Positions 47,564-57,086 of a stretch of DNA of 64,000 nt are shown here, piece by piece. The stretch covers positions 178,169 through 242,168 of the forward strand of contig NZ_QMFB01000008.1 in the NCBI RefSeq assembly GCF_003285015.1. Direction: 5' to 3'. Position 1 is the stretch's first letter; each line of letters begins with the position of its first letter. Source of the stretch: Paenibacillus contaminans. GTDB taxonomy: Bacteria; Bacillota; Bacilli; Paenibacillales; NBRC-103111. Made by a program: the position numbers and the translations under genes. The notes under the pieces are model-generated. The model worked only from the letters and a program-made list of their open reading frames with translations. It did not search any database and was not told the DNA's origin.

Positions 47564-47986
47564 ATGACCAAGTCGCAGGGACTGCTGCAGTTTATCAAAT
47601 TCAACCTTGTAGGGCTGCTCAATACAGGGATCGATATGGCCGTTTTTTTTGCGCTGACCGGCGTCGGCCTGGGATACGTACCGGCTCAAGTGTTGTCATT
47701 TATGAGCGGGATGCTGAACAGTTATTTGTGGAACCGGAATTGGACGTTCCGCCCTGCCGCCGCGGAGGCGGGCAGCCGGCCGAAATCGGAGCGGAAGCAA
47801 ATCGTCAGATTCGTCGTCCTGAACGGCGTGACGCTGCTGCTGTCGATCGTACTGCTGTACGTATTCGTCTCGGTAATGGGACTATCCGAAGCATTAGGAA
47901 AGGTTGTTGCTACGGTGTGCACGCTTGCCGTGAGCTTTGCGGGAAGCCGGTTTTGGGTTTTTCATTCGCAAAAGCCGGCTGCTTAA
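47564..47986 (+). CDS. GtrA family membrane protein
   Basis: A 140-residue protein with four membrane segments, QFIKFNLVGLLNTGIDMAVF at the start, NSYLWNRNWTF in the loop and AGSRFWVFHS at the end. These are hallmarks of the GtrA family, thought to help move lipid-linked sugars across the membrane. A GGGGCG site is weak. The frame is open upstream without ribosome-site support. It may serve the GT-C enzymes encoded 1.3 kb upstream, but it is not in their operon. Confidence 0.85.
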   Translation: MTKSQGLLQFIKFNLVGLLNTGIDMAVFFALTGVGLGYVPAQVLSFMSGMLNSYLWNRNWTFRPAAAEAGSRPKSERKQIVRFVVLNGVTLLLSIVLLYVFVSVMGLSEALGKVVATVCTLAVSFAGSRFWVFHSQKPAA

Positions 47987-48051
47987 GCGGTTTTGTGAAT
48001 TCTGCTAACGAGTCAGTCATAAGCTTAAGCGATTGAACAGGCAGGTGGAAC

Positions 48052-49140
48052 GTGCTCAAAAATTTAATTGCAAATATGGCCTTGCTCACAGCGTATTTGT
48101 TCGTGGTCACTCAGCTGTTCCGAAACCGGCCTGTCGATATCCGCGCGTCGAACAGACGCAAGCTGCTCTTCGGCACATTAAGCGGCGGCTTCGGCATCGT
48201 GCTGATGAGCTACAGCTTGGTGCTGGACGAGCTGACTCGTCTTGACCTGCGCTATTTGGCCGTGATGGTCGCCGCGCAGTACGGCGGGTTGACCGCAGCG
48301 CTGCCTGCCGGTCTTATCGTGGCGCTGGGCAGGGTACTTTTTTTTGGCGGCTTTAATCATGCGTCCATTACCGGCAGCGTCAGCATTATCATCTTCGGTG
48401 CGGTCGCAGGGATGGCCGCGGAACGCATCGCATCGCTGTGGCCGCGCTGGACGATTTTTTTACTGTCTTTTTCCGTTATTTCAAGCGCAGGCATGTTGTA
48501 TTCGTTCGGAATGCGAAGCTTGGAATATCTCCCGATTTATTTGGGCGTAGGCATCAGCGGAGGGTATTTTACCGCCTATTTGGTCAGTCATTTGAATCGA
48601 TCGACTGCGACTCTGATGAAGCTGAAGGACGCGTCGGTTAAAGATTTTTTAACCGGACTGAATAATCGGCGATCGTTCAATACCGCTTATCAAGCCGCCT
48701 TGACGAGAGTATATGCACAGGAGCGGCCGCTGTCTCTGTTGCTTCTCGACATCGATCATTTCAAGCAGATCAACGATACTTACGGCCATGGCGCCGGCGA
48801 TGCGGTGCTGGCCCAATTCGGACGTATGCTTTCGGGCATGATGCGCAGCCAGGACACGATATCGCGCATCGGCGGCGAGGAGTTCTCGATTATTTTACCG
48901 GACTGTCCGCATGAACGGGCTCTCGAAATCGCCGAAAGAATCCGGCAAGCAGCGGAATCTTACGTTTACCGGCTGCCGAACGGCAACCGTCTGACGGCTA
49001 CCGTATCCGTCGGCGCGGCATCTTTCCCGGACACGCCTGCAGGCGAGCTGTTATCGGAGGCCGACGCCGCGTTATACGAAGCCAAGAGGCTGGGGCGGAA
49101 TAGGGTGTGCTCCAGCAAACAGCTCAAGGAACGCAAATAA
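48052..49140 (+). CDS. Diguanylate cyclase with 5TM-LYT sensor
   Basis: A 362-residue protein with five or six membrane segments in the first 190 residues (5TMR_LYT type) and a C-terminal GGDEF domain (about 200-355). The active-site loop reads RIGGEEF, with DIDHFKQINDTYGH before it, so it should make cyclic di-GMP. No RxxD inhibitory site is obvious upstream of GGEEF. The GTG start has AGGTGG just upstream. It lies 65 bp after the GtrA gene. Confidence 0.9.
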   Translation: MLKNLIANMALLTAYLFVVTQLFRNRPVDIRASNRRKLLFGTLSGGFGIVLMSYSLVLDELTRLDLRYLAVMVAAQYGGLTAALPAGLIVALGRVLFFGGFNHASITGSVSIIIFGAVAGMAAERIASLWPRWTIFLLSFSVISSAGMLYSFGMRSLEYLPIYLGVGISGGYFTAYLVSHLNRSTATLMKLKDASVKDFLTGLNNRRSFNTAYQAALTRVYAQERPLSLLLLDIDHFKQINDTYGHGAGDAVLAQFGRMLSGMMRSQDTISRIGGEEFSIILPDCPHERALEIAERIRQAAESYVYRLPNGNRLTATVSVGAASFPDTPAGELLSEADAALYEAKRLGRNRVCSSKQLKERK

Positions 49141-49173
49141 AGCCAGCTTGACCCTCAAAGGTCGGCTGGCTTT
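49141..49173. terminator. Terminator between convergent genes
   Basis: AGCCAGC / GCTGGCT with an inner TGACC / GGTCG arm, flanked by A and T runs. Confidence 0.7.
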
Positions 49174-49187
49174 ATGCGTATGTTTTG

Positions 49188-49994
49188 TTATAACGGTACG
49201 ACTACCTTTTGCTTTTGCCGGAAAAAGACCCATTCCCGGTAGCCGATTTCTTTAAGCCGCTTGTTAACCTGCTCCCATTCGTCGCCGACACGGCTCGGCT
49301 TATGCGCATCGGAGCCGAACGTAACCTCGACGCCGTAGTGAAGCGCAAGCTCGAGGATATCGTCCGACGGATACCAGCCGCCGCAATCCTTCGTATTGCC
49401 CGACGTATTGATTTCAATCGCCAGGCCGCATTCGCCGATCATTTTCAGCGTATCCTCGACCGCTTTCGTCTGTATGGATGAAAAGGAAGGATAAAACCCT
49501 TTCATCGCGTCGATATGCCCGAGAATTTGAAACATGCCGGATTGCGCGGATTGTCTGATCTGGTCGTAATACGTTTCCTTGACCGCAACCTTTTCCGCCT
49601 CGGAGAGCCCCTTCCAGCGATTTTTATTGAATATGCTGACACCGTTCGTTTGATGGACGGAGCCGATAATGTAATCGAACGGGTACTTGTCGTAAACGGC
49701 GCGGTATACGTCGGCATGCTCCGGAAAAAAATCGGACTCGACGCCGAGCAGCACCTCGATTTTATTTTTGTACGTTTCCTTAAGCCGCAAAACTTCTTCC
49801 ACATAGTTGGAAAACTCGCTTTTGGCCATTGCGATATACGGCTCGGCATGATCTTCCTTGCGGGCGAAAAAAGGAGAATGATCGGAAATGCCGATCACCT
49901 GCAGCCCGTGCTTGATGCCTGCTTCTACATAGTCGCGTATCGTGTCGACGGCATGGCCGCAGCGTTCGTGGTGCGTATGAAGATCAAATTTCAT
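49188..49994 (-). CDS. hisK: Histidinol-phosphatase, PHP type (HisK-like)
   Basis: A 268-residue PHP-domain phosphoesterase. Metal-site motifs: FDLHTHHERCGHA at the N-terminus, GISDHSPFF, LLGVESDFF, ILGHIDAMK and FGSDAHKP near the C-terminus. It matches the HisK/HolPase family of Bacilli that removes phosphate in the last-but-one step of histidine synthesis. No other his gene is near, so the assignment is by family. A GGAGG-like GCGGAGGCTACACT stretch precedes the ATG. Confidence 0.86.
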   Translation of the reverse strand: MKFDLHTHHERCGHAVDTIRDYVEAGIKHGLQVIGISDHSPFFARKEDHAEPYIAMAKSEFSNYVEEVLRLKETYKNKIEVLLGVESDFFPEHADVYRAVYDKYPFDYIIGSVHQTNGVSIFNKNRWKGLSEAEKVAVKETYYDQIRQSAQSGMFQILGHIDAMKGFYPSFSSIQTKAVEDTLKMIGECGLAIEINTSGNTKDCGGWYPSDDILELALHYGVEVTFGSDAHKPSRVGDEWEQVNKRLKEIGYREWVFFRQKQKVVVPL

Positions 49995-50093
49995 AGTGTA
50001 GCCTCCGCTGTTCGAAAAGTAAAAACTCCGCGTCGTTTTCGTACCGGGATAGTATAACCGTTTTCACGTGCTGCAACCGCCGGCCTTGGACGT

Positions 50094-50996
50094 CTACTCG
50101 GAGCCGATAAAGTGGGTTTCGGGCATTCCCTTCAAGTCACTTAAAAATTGCTGCATCGCCGAATTCAAATAACGGCCCGACTTATAAATGACGCCGACCG
50201 GATGGCTGATTTCAAGCTCGCTTACATGAATCATTTTGAGCGTGCCGAGACGAACTTCGTTGGCCGCCGACATTTTGGAGATGATTGCCGCGCCAAGGTT
50301 CAGCTCGACCATCCTTTTGACTTCCTCGCTGCTGGACAGCTCCATGACAACCTGCGGAACGATGTTGAGCCGTTGAAAAATTTGATCGACGAATCTTCTT
50401 CCTGCCGTATCCGGGGACAGCATGATGAATGGAATATAGCGCAGCTCCTCCACAGTCGTATGCGAGTAACGGGCGAGGGGGTGGTTGGTCGATACGACAA
50501 GCTCGAACGTATCGAAATAGAGGACGGACGTTTCCAGGCCGGGGTGTTTCTCGAATAAATACCCGATGCCCATGTCGATGGAGCCGTTCTCGACGCTCGT
50601 CATGATTTGCGAAGAAGGCATGGAGTGGATCGTCGTCTTGATCATCGGAAACTGATTTTGAAAATAAGACAGCACACGCGGCAATATTTGCATCGCAATC
50701 GACGTCGTCGTTCCGAGATGTATATGGCCTTGCGGCGTATTTTCCAGATCCGCCAGCCGCTGCCGCATATCTTCGACCGTACGGACGACTTTATAGGCAT
50801 GTTCGAGAAAAACGCGGCCGCTGTCCGTAAGCGTAACCGGCTGATTGCGGTCGATCAGCGTCGTCTGGAATTCATCCTCCAGGCTTTTGATTTGCGCCGA
50901 TACGGCAGGCTGCGTCAAATTGAGCAGCTCGCCCGCTTTCCGGAAGCTCATGGTTTTGGAAAGGGTAATGAATGTTTCCAGCTGATTGATGTTCAT
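50094..50996 (-). CDS. LysR family transcription regulator
   Basis: A 300-residue LysR protein: N-terminal winged helix (MNINQLETFITLSKTMSFRK, then LLNLTQPAVSAQIKSLED) and a C-terminal effector domain. The start at 50996 has AAGGAGG nine bases upstream; the open frame runs 62 codons further up without support. It lies downstream of, and on the same strand as, a nitronate monooxygenase gene 130 bp away. CysB/CysL-like subtype cannot be assigned from sequence. Confidence 0.9.
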   Translation of the reverse strand: MNINQLETFITLSKTMSFRKAGELLNLTQPAVSAQIKSLEDEFQTTLIDRNQPVTLTDSGRVFLEHAYKVVRTVEDMRQRLADLENTPQGHIHLGTTTSIAMQILPRVLSYFQNQFPMIKTTIHSMPSSQIMTSVENGSIDMGIGYLFEKHPGLETSVLYFDTFELVVSTNHPLARYSHTTVEELRYIPFIMLSPDTAGRRFVDQIFQRLNIVPQVVMELSSSEEVKRMVELNLGAAIISKMSAANEVRLGTLKMIHVSELEISHPVGVIYKSGRYLNSAMQQFLSDLKGMPETHFIGSE

Positions 50997-51126
50997 TCGC
51001 CGTTGCCTCCTTTCACGATAGGATTCCGTTAACGCGGTAATGTTGTAGATCATTATATGACATGCGATAAGGGCAGGCAACGATACGGAGCATCTTTTTT
51101 GCGGAATATCGCTTCGAAGATGCGCT

Positions 51127-52206
51127 TCAGCCGATGATTGCTTCGGCCTGCCGTACGATTTCCCGGATGATTTGCCCGGCATCTTGGCCGTTTGTCAAGA
51201 GCGACGTTCCTTGTCCGGCCCATAGCGACATATATTCGGCGTTATGCTGAGCGGCTGCGGCGTTGCGTATATCGCGGGTTGCGGTGTTTTGCGACGGGAA
51301 GGGCAGAGGCGGCAAGCCGGCTTGCTCGAAGTCGCGGACGAACGAATTGCGTATGCCGCGTGCGGGCCTGCCGGAAAAAGCGGTCGTAATCGCTGTGCTT
51401 TCCGCATCGCTGCCGAGCAGCGACTCCCTGTAAGCCGCATGCGTGCCGGCTTCGGCGGCGGTAAGGAAGCGGGTGCCAAGCTGCGCGCCCTGTGCGCCAA
51501 GCGCAAGCGCAGCGACAAGTCCGCGTCCGTCCATAATGCCGCCGGCAGCGATGACGGGTATGCGGACGGCATCGGCGATTTGCGGCACGAGCGCCAACGT
51601 GCCGATGTTCGCGCCGAGCGGATTGGCGGAAACGTCGAACGTGCCGCGGTGCCCGCCCGCTTCCGCGCCCTGAGCGACGATGGCATCGGCGCCGGCAAGC
51701 TCGGCCTGACGGGCTTCCTTCACCGTGGTCGCCATGGCGATGTTCCGGATGCCGAGGCGCTGGGCCTCCAAGGCTTCCCTCTCGGGCAGAACGCCGAAAG
51801 CGGTGCTGATGACCGGAACACGCTCTTCAAGCAGAAGGGCGATTTGGGCGTCCACCCAGTCGGGAGTTGCCGGCGGGGCGGAGCTGCCTGCCGGATCGAG
51901 CGATAGCTTGCGCCGCATGGAGTCCAGCACAGGCTGAACCTCGCCGTTGCGGCTCCAATCGTCCTTCATTGACGTGACGAACAGATTGACGCCGAACGGA
52001 CGGTCTGTAAGCTTCCGAATCGCCGCGATCGCTTCGCGGATATCGGAAGGCTTCATATAGGCGGCACCCAAAGTGCCGAGCCCGCCTGCTTCCGAGACGG
52101 CGGCGACAAGGCCGGGCGTCGTCGGTCCGCCGGCCATGCCCGCTTGGATAATGGGATGCCGGATCGCAAGCAATCGGCATAAATCGGTATTCATCGTTAT
52201 ATTCAT
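51127..52206 (-). CDS. Nitronate monooxygenase (NPD family)
   Basis: A 359-residue FMN-dependent TIM-barrel enzyme. Key motifs: HPIIQAGMAGGPTTPGLVAA, FGVNLF, the likely catalytic region GAEAGGHRGTF and the phosphate-binding AAGGIMDGRG followed by GTRFLTAAEAGTH. It oxidises alkyl nitronates. Its start overlaps the end of the upstream Asp/Glu racemase-like gene by four bases, so the two are cotranscribed. Confidence 0.9.
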   Translation of the reverse strand: MNITMNTDLCRLLAIRHPIIQAGMAGGPTTPGLVAAVSEAGGLGTLGAAYMKPSDIREAIAAIRKLTDRPFGVNLFVTSMKDDWSRNGEVQPVLDSMRRKLSLDPAGSSAPPATPDWVDAQIALLLEERVPVISTAFGVLPEREALEAQRLGIRNIAMATTVKEARQAELAGADAIVAQGAEAGGHRGTFDVSANPLGANIGTLALVPQIADAVRIPVIAAGGIMDGRGLVAALALGAQGAQLGTRFLTAAEAGTHAAYRESLLGSDAESTAITTAFSGRPARGIRNSFVRDFEQAGLPPLPFPSQNTATRDIRNAAAAQHNAEYMSLWAGQGTSLLTNGQDAGQIIREIVRQAEAIIG

Positions 52207-52901
52207 CGCGATTCACCTTCGCCTTCCGGATGTGGCGCTGCAAGCAGCGCGTCAAGCGCCGCTTGCAGCGGATCGAGCACGGGGATACCGGATTCCTGTT
52301 CAAAGGCTTGTCCCGCACCGGACATGGAAAGCTGCGCGACGGCAAGTATTCGGGTTCCTCGGCTTTTATCATCGCCCGGCAGTTCTGCAGATGCAGTACG
52401 AATGCCTTCCGCCAGACGTTCCAGATAAGCATCGCGCTCGCCGTTCATCAGCAGTTTGAACGCATCGGGAATGAGACTGCAGGCGACGTCCGGCTCCAGA
52501 TTCCGGTCGGCATTCCAGCGGCGCAGGGCGGCCATTGTCGGCTCGACGGTGCCGGGATTCGTAAACAGCAGGTGCACCGGACGTCCGGCGGCATGGAGCG
52601 ATTCGAAAAACAGCTCGTCCAAACGCAAGACGGGGATGCGGAAGAAATCGGAATCCGGAAGCAGCGCACAATATTCGGTACAGGTTACGAGCAGCGCGTC
52701 TGCGCCGCAATCGGCGATCCAATGAATAAGCTCGCTCAGCTTGGCTCTCGCATGACGGCTATCGAAGGCGGGATCATTGGCGAGGCGTTCGGCGATGCCC
52801 GGCTCCGCGAAGTGAAGGAAGCGGACGGGACCGGAAGCGGCCGCCTCGAAAAAACCGGCGTTGGAATGATGGGCATGCAAAAAGCCGATCGTTTTAAGCA
52901 T
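52203..52901 (-). CDS. Asp/Glu racemase superfamily protein
   Basis: A 232-residue protein beginning MLKTIGFLHAHHSN with the first active-site Cys in LLVTCTEYCALLP. The second half has AVAQLSMSG where active racemases carry a second Cys, so the usual two-cysteine pair seems incomplete and the activity may differ (decarboxylase, isomerase or inactive). It is the first gene of a two-gene unit with the nitronate monooxygenase. The start is near AGGAATGTTGACCT, only a moderate site. Confidence 0.75.
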   Translation of the reverse strand: MLKTIGFLHAHHSNAGFFEAAASGPVRFLHFAEPGIAERLANDPAFDSRHARAKLSELIHWIADCGADALLVTCTEYCALLPDSDFFRIPVLRLDELFFESLHAAGRPVHLLFTNPGTVEPTMAALRRWNADRNLEPDVACSLIPDAFKLLMNGERDAYLERLAEGIRTASAELPGDDKSRGTRILAVAQLSMSGAGQAFEQESGIPVLDPLQAALDALLAAPHPEGEGESR

Positions 52902-53027
52902 AGGTCAACATTCCTTTCGCAGCGTTTGGCTTGCTTAGTTCCAATTTTACCCGATCGGGCGTTTAGATGAAAGGCGATGGGGATAGAGGGAAAAGTTTTT
53001 GTAATTATGGATGTGTTATTATATAAT

Positions 53028-53049
53028 AATATATAGGTAACTATATAAT
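53028..53049. promoter_or_regulatory. AT-rich inverted repeat, candidate operator
   Basis: AATATATAG-GTAA-CTATATAAT: arms match in eight of nine positions. It lies 16-37 bases upstream of the next small gene, in an otherwise AT-rich promoter-like stretch (TATTATATAAT just before it). Confidence 0.45.
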
Positions 53050-53074
53050 TATCATGTTATAAAGGATGAATGTC

Positions 53075-53326
53075 TTGGCTCAAACCTATAGCAAGGCGAA
53101 AATCGAGCATTATTTGGAGCGGCTGCGAGTACGCAGCAAAGCATATTGCCAGCAATCGGAACTAGCCGAATTGAAGGAGGTGCGGCAATTTCTGCTTGGA
53201 CAAATATCCGCAAACGAGCTCATTATCAAAGAATTGAAGGCGGAGTTCGGCTTGTGCGGAGTGAATTCGGAAGAGGAAGGGAAGCGGGAGCATGACATCG
53301 AACTCGTTGCAAATGAAGAAGAATAA
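53075..53326 (+). CDS. Small helical protein upstream of YitT gene
   Basis: An 83-residue charged helical protein (RLRVRSKAYCQQSELAELKE and ISANELIIKELKAEFG). The TTG at 53075 was preferred: an AAAGGA site lies eight bases upstream, while the ATG at 53066 directly abuts it. The 3' end overlaps the start of the YitT-family gene by 35 bases. Family not recognised. The helical, coiled-coil-like pattern suggests a regulatory or scaffold role, but this is open. Confidence 0.6.
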   Translation: MAQTYSKAKIEHYLERLRVRSKAYCQQSELAELKEVRQFLLGQISANELIIKELKAEFGLCGVNSEEEGKREHDIELVANEEE

Positions 53327-54191
53327 ACCGCTGCAGCACCAAAGAATGGGGCTTGCCCAAGTTGCAAGACGGGCGTTTTTTATCATGTTGGGGGCGGCCC
53401 TCATGGCGGTCGGTCTGGAAATTTTTCTGGTTCCCAATAACATTATCGACGGCGGCGTTGTCGGCATTTCAATCATCGTATCGCATGTAAGCGGCTTGCC
53501 GCTCGGCATCTTTTTATTTTTACTCAACTTGCCGTTTTTATTTCTCGGTTACAAACAAATCGGTAAAACCTTCGCGCTTTCAACGCTGTTCGGCGTTGCG
53601 ATTATGTCGATAGGCACGACCTTGCTTCATCCGGTTGCGCCGTTAACGATCGACCCTCTGCTTGCGGCCGTGTTCGGCGGCGTTATTCTCGGTATCGGCG
53701 TAGGGATGGTCATACGTTTCGGGGGATCGCTGGACGGTACGGAAATCGTCGCGATTCTGGTCAATAAGAAGACGCCGTTCTCCGTAGGCGAAGTGGTCAT
53801 GTTTTTTAACTTCTTCATCCTGGGCAGCGCAGGCTTCGTGTTCGGATGGGATCATGCGATGTATTCGCTTATCGCCTATTACATTGCTTTCAAAATGATC
53901 GACTTGACGATCGAGGGCTTCGACGAATCGAAGGCCGTTTGGATCATCAGCGAACGTTTTAAGGATATCGGCGACGCGCTGGTTGCAAGGCTCGGACGCG
54001 GCGTTACGTATTTTCACGGTGAAGGCGGTTTCTCGGGAGACAGCAAGCGGGTTATTTTCTGCGTAATTACCCGGCTCGAGGAAGCGAAGCTGAAATCGAT
54101 CGTCGACGACATCGACCCTGCGGCGTTTATGGCGGTCGGCAATATCCATGACGTCAAGGGCGGACGGTTCAAGAAGAAGGATATCCATTAG
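53292..54191 (+). CDS. YitT family membrane protein (DUF161-DUF2179)
   Basis: A 299-residue protein with five or six membrane segments (about 25-190; FFIMLGAALMAVGLEIF and NNIIDGGVVGISIIVS are family signatures) and a soluble C-terminal DUF2179 domain (about 210-290; RGVTYFHGEGGFSGD and KGGRFKKKDIH). Function of the family is not established. The chosen start overlaps the small gene before it; an ATG seven codons later is also possible. Confidence 0.88.
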   Translation: MTSNSLQMKKNKPLQHQRMGLAQVARRAFFIMLGAALMAVGLEIFLVPNNIIDGGVVGISIIVSHVSGLPLGIFLFLLNLPFLFLGYKQIGKTFALSTLFGVAIMSIGTTLLHPVAPLTIDPLLAAVFGGVILGIGVGMVIRFGGSLDGTEIVAILVNKKTPFSVGEVVMFFNFFILGSAGFVFGWDHAMYSLIAYYIAFKMIDLTIEGFDESKAVWIISERFKDIGDALVARLGRGVTYFHGEGGFSGDSKRVIFCVITRLEEAKLKSIVDDIDPAAFMAVGNIHDVKGGRFKKKDIH

Positions 54192-54203
54192 CGGCGAATC
54201 GAA

Positions 54204-54253
54204 AGAAACCTGCGAGTACGATTTTGCGAAATCGTATTGGCCGGTTTCTTTTT
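54204..54253 (+). terminator. Intrinsic terminator after the YitT gene
   Basis: AGAAACC / GGTTTCT outer stem around a perfect TACGATTT-TGCG-AAATCGTA hairpin, with TTTTT following. Confidence 0.8.
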
Positions 54254-54420
54254 ATGTTCGAGTGAGCGGCTCCAAACGGGGAGGGCCAACGTATGCGGTT
54301 TTTGCACGAAACGATCTTCATTCTGCGCATCGGCAGTGGCGGCCTTCGGGCCGTAAGGGTACAATGGTTGTAACGCGCTTTGTTGCCGCGAGCAGCACAA
54401 TGACAAGGAGTCCAGACCAT

Positions 54421-55347
54421 ATGCCAGACAAGTGGAAAGCTGCGGGCAGATTGACCAAATTTCATTTCGATAACGTGTACTACAACGATCCGCGGCCATA
54501 CGACGCTATTCTGCTGTACCAGGTGGGCGATCTGAGCACCGGCTCCGGTTTTTCGATCGGCGGTCATTTTCAATTCTGCTATGAAATCACGTATTTCACT
54601 TCGGGCCGCGGGCATTACAGCAGCGACTATAGCCAGTATCCAGTCAAAGCCGGCGACATTTATTTAAGCTTGCCTGGAGACATTCACAACGGCCATGCGG
54701 ATGACAGTGACCCGTTCCGCTATTACTATATCGGTTTCGGCTTCGACGATTCGCACGGCGGGTACAGCCGTTTTGCCCATATTCAGCGGATGCTCGATCA
54801 GGTAAAGTTTCCGGTTGCGGCGGATAAATGCGGGCTGGAAACGCCGTTTCTCGGTATTTTCAACGAGCTGATCAATCTGAAGGAACATTCGGACGAACTG
54901 ATCAAAACGTATGTGCATCAAATTATTTTTTTCGTTTACCGGAGTTTTTTCGACAGCTGGGAGAAGCAGTATTCCCGTCAGACCGGCGCGGATGCGAATC
55001 AAGACGTCGTGTACGAAATTATTCATCGCATCGACAGCAACCTGGAGAACGGCGCGATCTTTAAGCTTTCGCAGCTTGGCGAAGCTCTTGGTTACAGCTA
55101 TTCCCATTTATCGCATCTTTTTTCTCAGAAGACGGGGCTTACGATCAAGCAGTATTTCAATCGCAAACGGTTCGAGAAAGCCGTCGAATGGCTGAAGGCG
55201 CCGGATTGCAGCGTGACGGAAATATCGGACAAGCTGGGCTACCAGTCGATCCATACGTTCAGCAAGGCGTTTCGCAAAAGCTTCGGGTTATCTCCCACGG
55301 ACTATCGGCAAATGATCGGCAATCGCAAAAAAGGAACAACGGATTAG
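54421..55347 (+). CDS. AraC family regulator
   Basis: A 308-residue regulator with an N-terminal sensor cupin (about 15-130: EITYFTSGRGHYSSDY, DIYLSLPGDIHNG) and a C-terminal two-helix-turn-helix domain (about 205-300: LSQLGEALGYSYSHLSHLFS and SVTEISDKLGYQSIHTFSKA). The ATG at 54421 has AAGGAG ten bases upstream; the frame runs open much further 5' through a terminator. A TACAAT -10 box lies near 54360. It is followed 77 bp later by a glycosidase-like gene that it probably controls. Confidence 0.88.
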   Translation: MPDKWKAAGRLTKFHFDNVYYNDPRPYDAILLYQVGDLSTGSGFSIGGHFQFCYEITYFTSGRGHYSSDYSQYPVKAGDIYLSLPGDIHNGHADDSDPFRYYYIGFGFDDSHGGYSRFAHIQRMLDQVKFPVAADKCGLETPFLGIFNELINLKEHSDELIKTYVHQIIFFVYRSFFDSWEKQYSRQTGADANQDVVYEIIHRIDSNLENGAIFKLSQLGEALGYSYSHLSHLFSQKTGLTIKQYFNRKRFEKAVEWLKAPDCSVTEISDKLGYQSIHTFSKAFRKSFGLSPTDYRQMIGNRKKGTTD

Positions 55348-55423
55348 CCGTTATGGTCAAAGACAGTGCAGGCGCTTCCTGATACGATTCGATTGAGAAA
55401 AGCGAGTATGAGGAGGCGTTCTT

Positions 55424-56881
55424 GTGGATAAGATCACGCACGAAGGAACCCGTTGGACGATTGTTCACGGCAAGTATGACGGAGTCGAAAAACATGCGCT
55501 GCATGTGCTGTACAATATCGTTCAGCCGTATGTCCCTTATTTGATGACCTTGCACTCGGACAGCGAGGAGCGGGAAACGCTTCAGGACTACAATCTGATC
55601 GTACTGGGTACCGTTCATTCCAGCGAATGGATCAGGGAACTGGCGGACAACGGAACGATCCGGCCGCATCCCAAAGCGGAAGGATATAAGATCAAAGTAA
55701 CGCAAAGCCCGTTAAACCCGGAGCGGCAAATGATCGTTCTGGCCGGCACGGACGAGAACGGCGCTTTGTACGCGGTAAATGATTTCGAACACTACTATTT
55801 GGATGCCAACGACGACGACATTTTTCAGCAGAAAAAAAACTTTACGGCAGAGATGCCGGCCTACGAAGCGTCGAGCGCTCCAGCCATCGCGGACAGAGGC
55901 TTTTGGACTTGGGGGCATGTCATTTACGATTATCGTGCCTACATCGACAACATGGCGAAGTGGAAATTGAATTTTATTACGATCTGGAACGATTTTGCGC
56001 CGATCAATGCCAAAGAGGTAACGGATTACGCCCATTCGCGGGGTATCAAGGTGATCTGGGGCTTTTCGTGGAGCTGGGGAGAGACATGCAACCCTGACGA
56101 TCCGGAGGATCTGGACAAGTGGACGGAGCGCGTGCTGCAAACGTATGAAACGCAATATGCGCATCTTGGCGGGGACGGCATTTATTTTCAGACGTTTACG
56201 GAAACGAATGACAAGCACATTGGGGATAAGCCGATTGCGGAGCTGGTGGTCAAGTGGGTCAATCATATTTCGGGCAAAATGCTGGAGAAGCATCCTGACC
56301 TATGGATCAAATTCGGTCTGCATGCGACTTCGATCCGGGAAAATTATACCTACCTGGAGAAGCTTGATCCGCGGGTTAATATTACGTGGGAGGATGCGGG
56401 GGCATTCCCGTATCATTACGAAGCGGCCGATTCCGAGACGATCGCGGAAACATTGCAATATACGTCTACTATAAGCGGATTGCGGGGGCGGGAGGAAGAT
56501 TTCGGACTTGTGATTAAAGGCTGCACGTTCTTGAACTGGTTTGCTTTCGAACATCAGAAGGGCGTTATTGTGCTTGGAGAAGCGAAACCTTCCTTCATCG
56601 AAACGATGTCCGGACAGCAAGACCGGGCGAATCGGCAGTGGAAGCATCAGCAGGCTTACTGGATGAAAAATTTGCCGCAACTGCTGGACACGTTAAAAGT
56701 GGCTTTGGAGAGCGGAGCCGGACGCGTATCGGCAGAAGCTCTGGTCGAGCATGGCCTCTGGGAGAAGCACATGTGGTTCCCCGCTGCGCTATGCGCCGAA
56801 AGCTTGTGGAATCCTTACGAGGATGCCGGGGAACTGATTCGCAAAGTCGCGTTGGTGAAAGAAGTTCATTTTGCGTCCTAG
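55424..56881 (+). CDS. Glycoside hydrolase-like protein (GH20/GH67-type)
   Basis: A 485-residue protein with an N-terminal alpha/beta domain (about 1-140) of the kind that precedes GH20 or GH67 barrels (DYNLIVLGTVHSSEW, LAGTDENGALYAVNDFEHY), then a TIM barrel starting ADRGFWTWGHVIYDY with the strand FITIWNDFAPIN and IYFQTFTETND, whose Glu residues may be catalytic. No signal peptide. The GTG start has AGGAGG seven bases upstream. The AraC gene just before it suggests sugar-inducible expression. The family assignment is tentative. Confidence 0.72.
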   Translation: MDKITHEGTRWTIVHGKYDGVEKHALHVLYNIVQPYVPYLMTLHSDSEERETLQDYNLIVLGTVHSSEWIRELADNGTIRPHPKAEGYKIKVTQSPLNPERQMIVLAGTDENGALYAVNDFEHYYLDANDDDIFQQKKNFTAEMPAYEASSAPAIADRGFWTWGHVIYDYRAYIDNMAKWKLNFITIWNDFAPINAKEVTDYAHSRGIKVIWGFSWSWGETCNPDDPEDLDKWTERVLQTYETQYAHLGGDGIYFQTFTETNDKHIGDKPIAELVVKWVNHISGKMLEKHPDLWIKFGLHATSIRENYTYLEKLDPRVNITWEDAGAFPYHYEAADSETIAETLQYTSTISGLRGREEDFGLVIKGCTFLNWFAFEHQKGVIVLGEAKPSFIETMSGQQDRANRQWKHQQAYWMKNLPQLLDTLKVALESGAGRVSAEALVEHGLWEKHMWFPAALCAESLWNPYEDAGELIRKVALVKEVHFAS

Positions 56882-57086
56882 CGGGGTGAGCGAATTACAT
56901 GCGGGGGAGGGTGTTCCGTTTATCGCGGGACGCCCTTTTCCCTTTTGGCCATGCGGAGAACGGCTTGTTTCGATGAGCAGGCAGCGATTTCACGATCGGC
57001 ATGACGAATAGCTGTAAAATTAGCATACGTTGGCTGCCTGCGAGGGAGCTCCGGCAATATGAGCAAGTATTCGGCTGGAAGGATTA

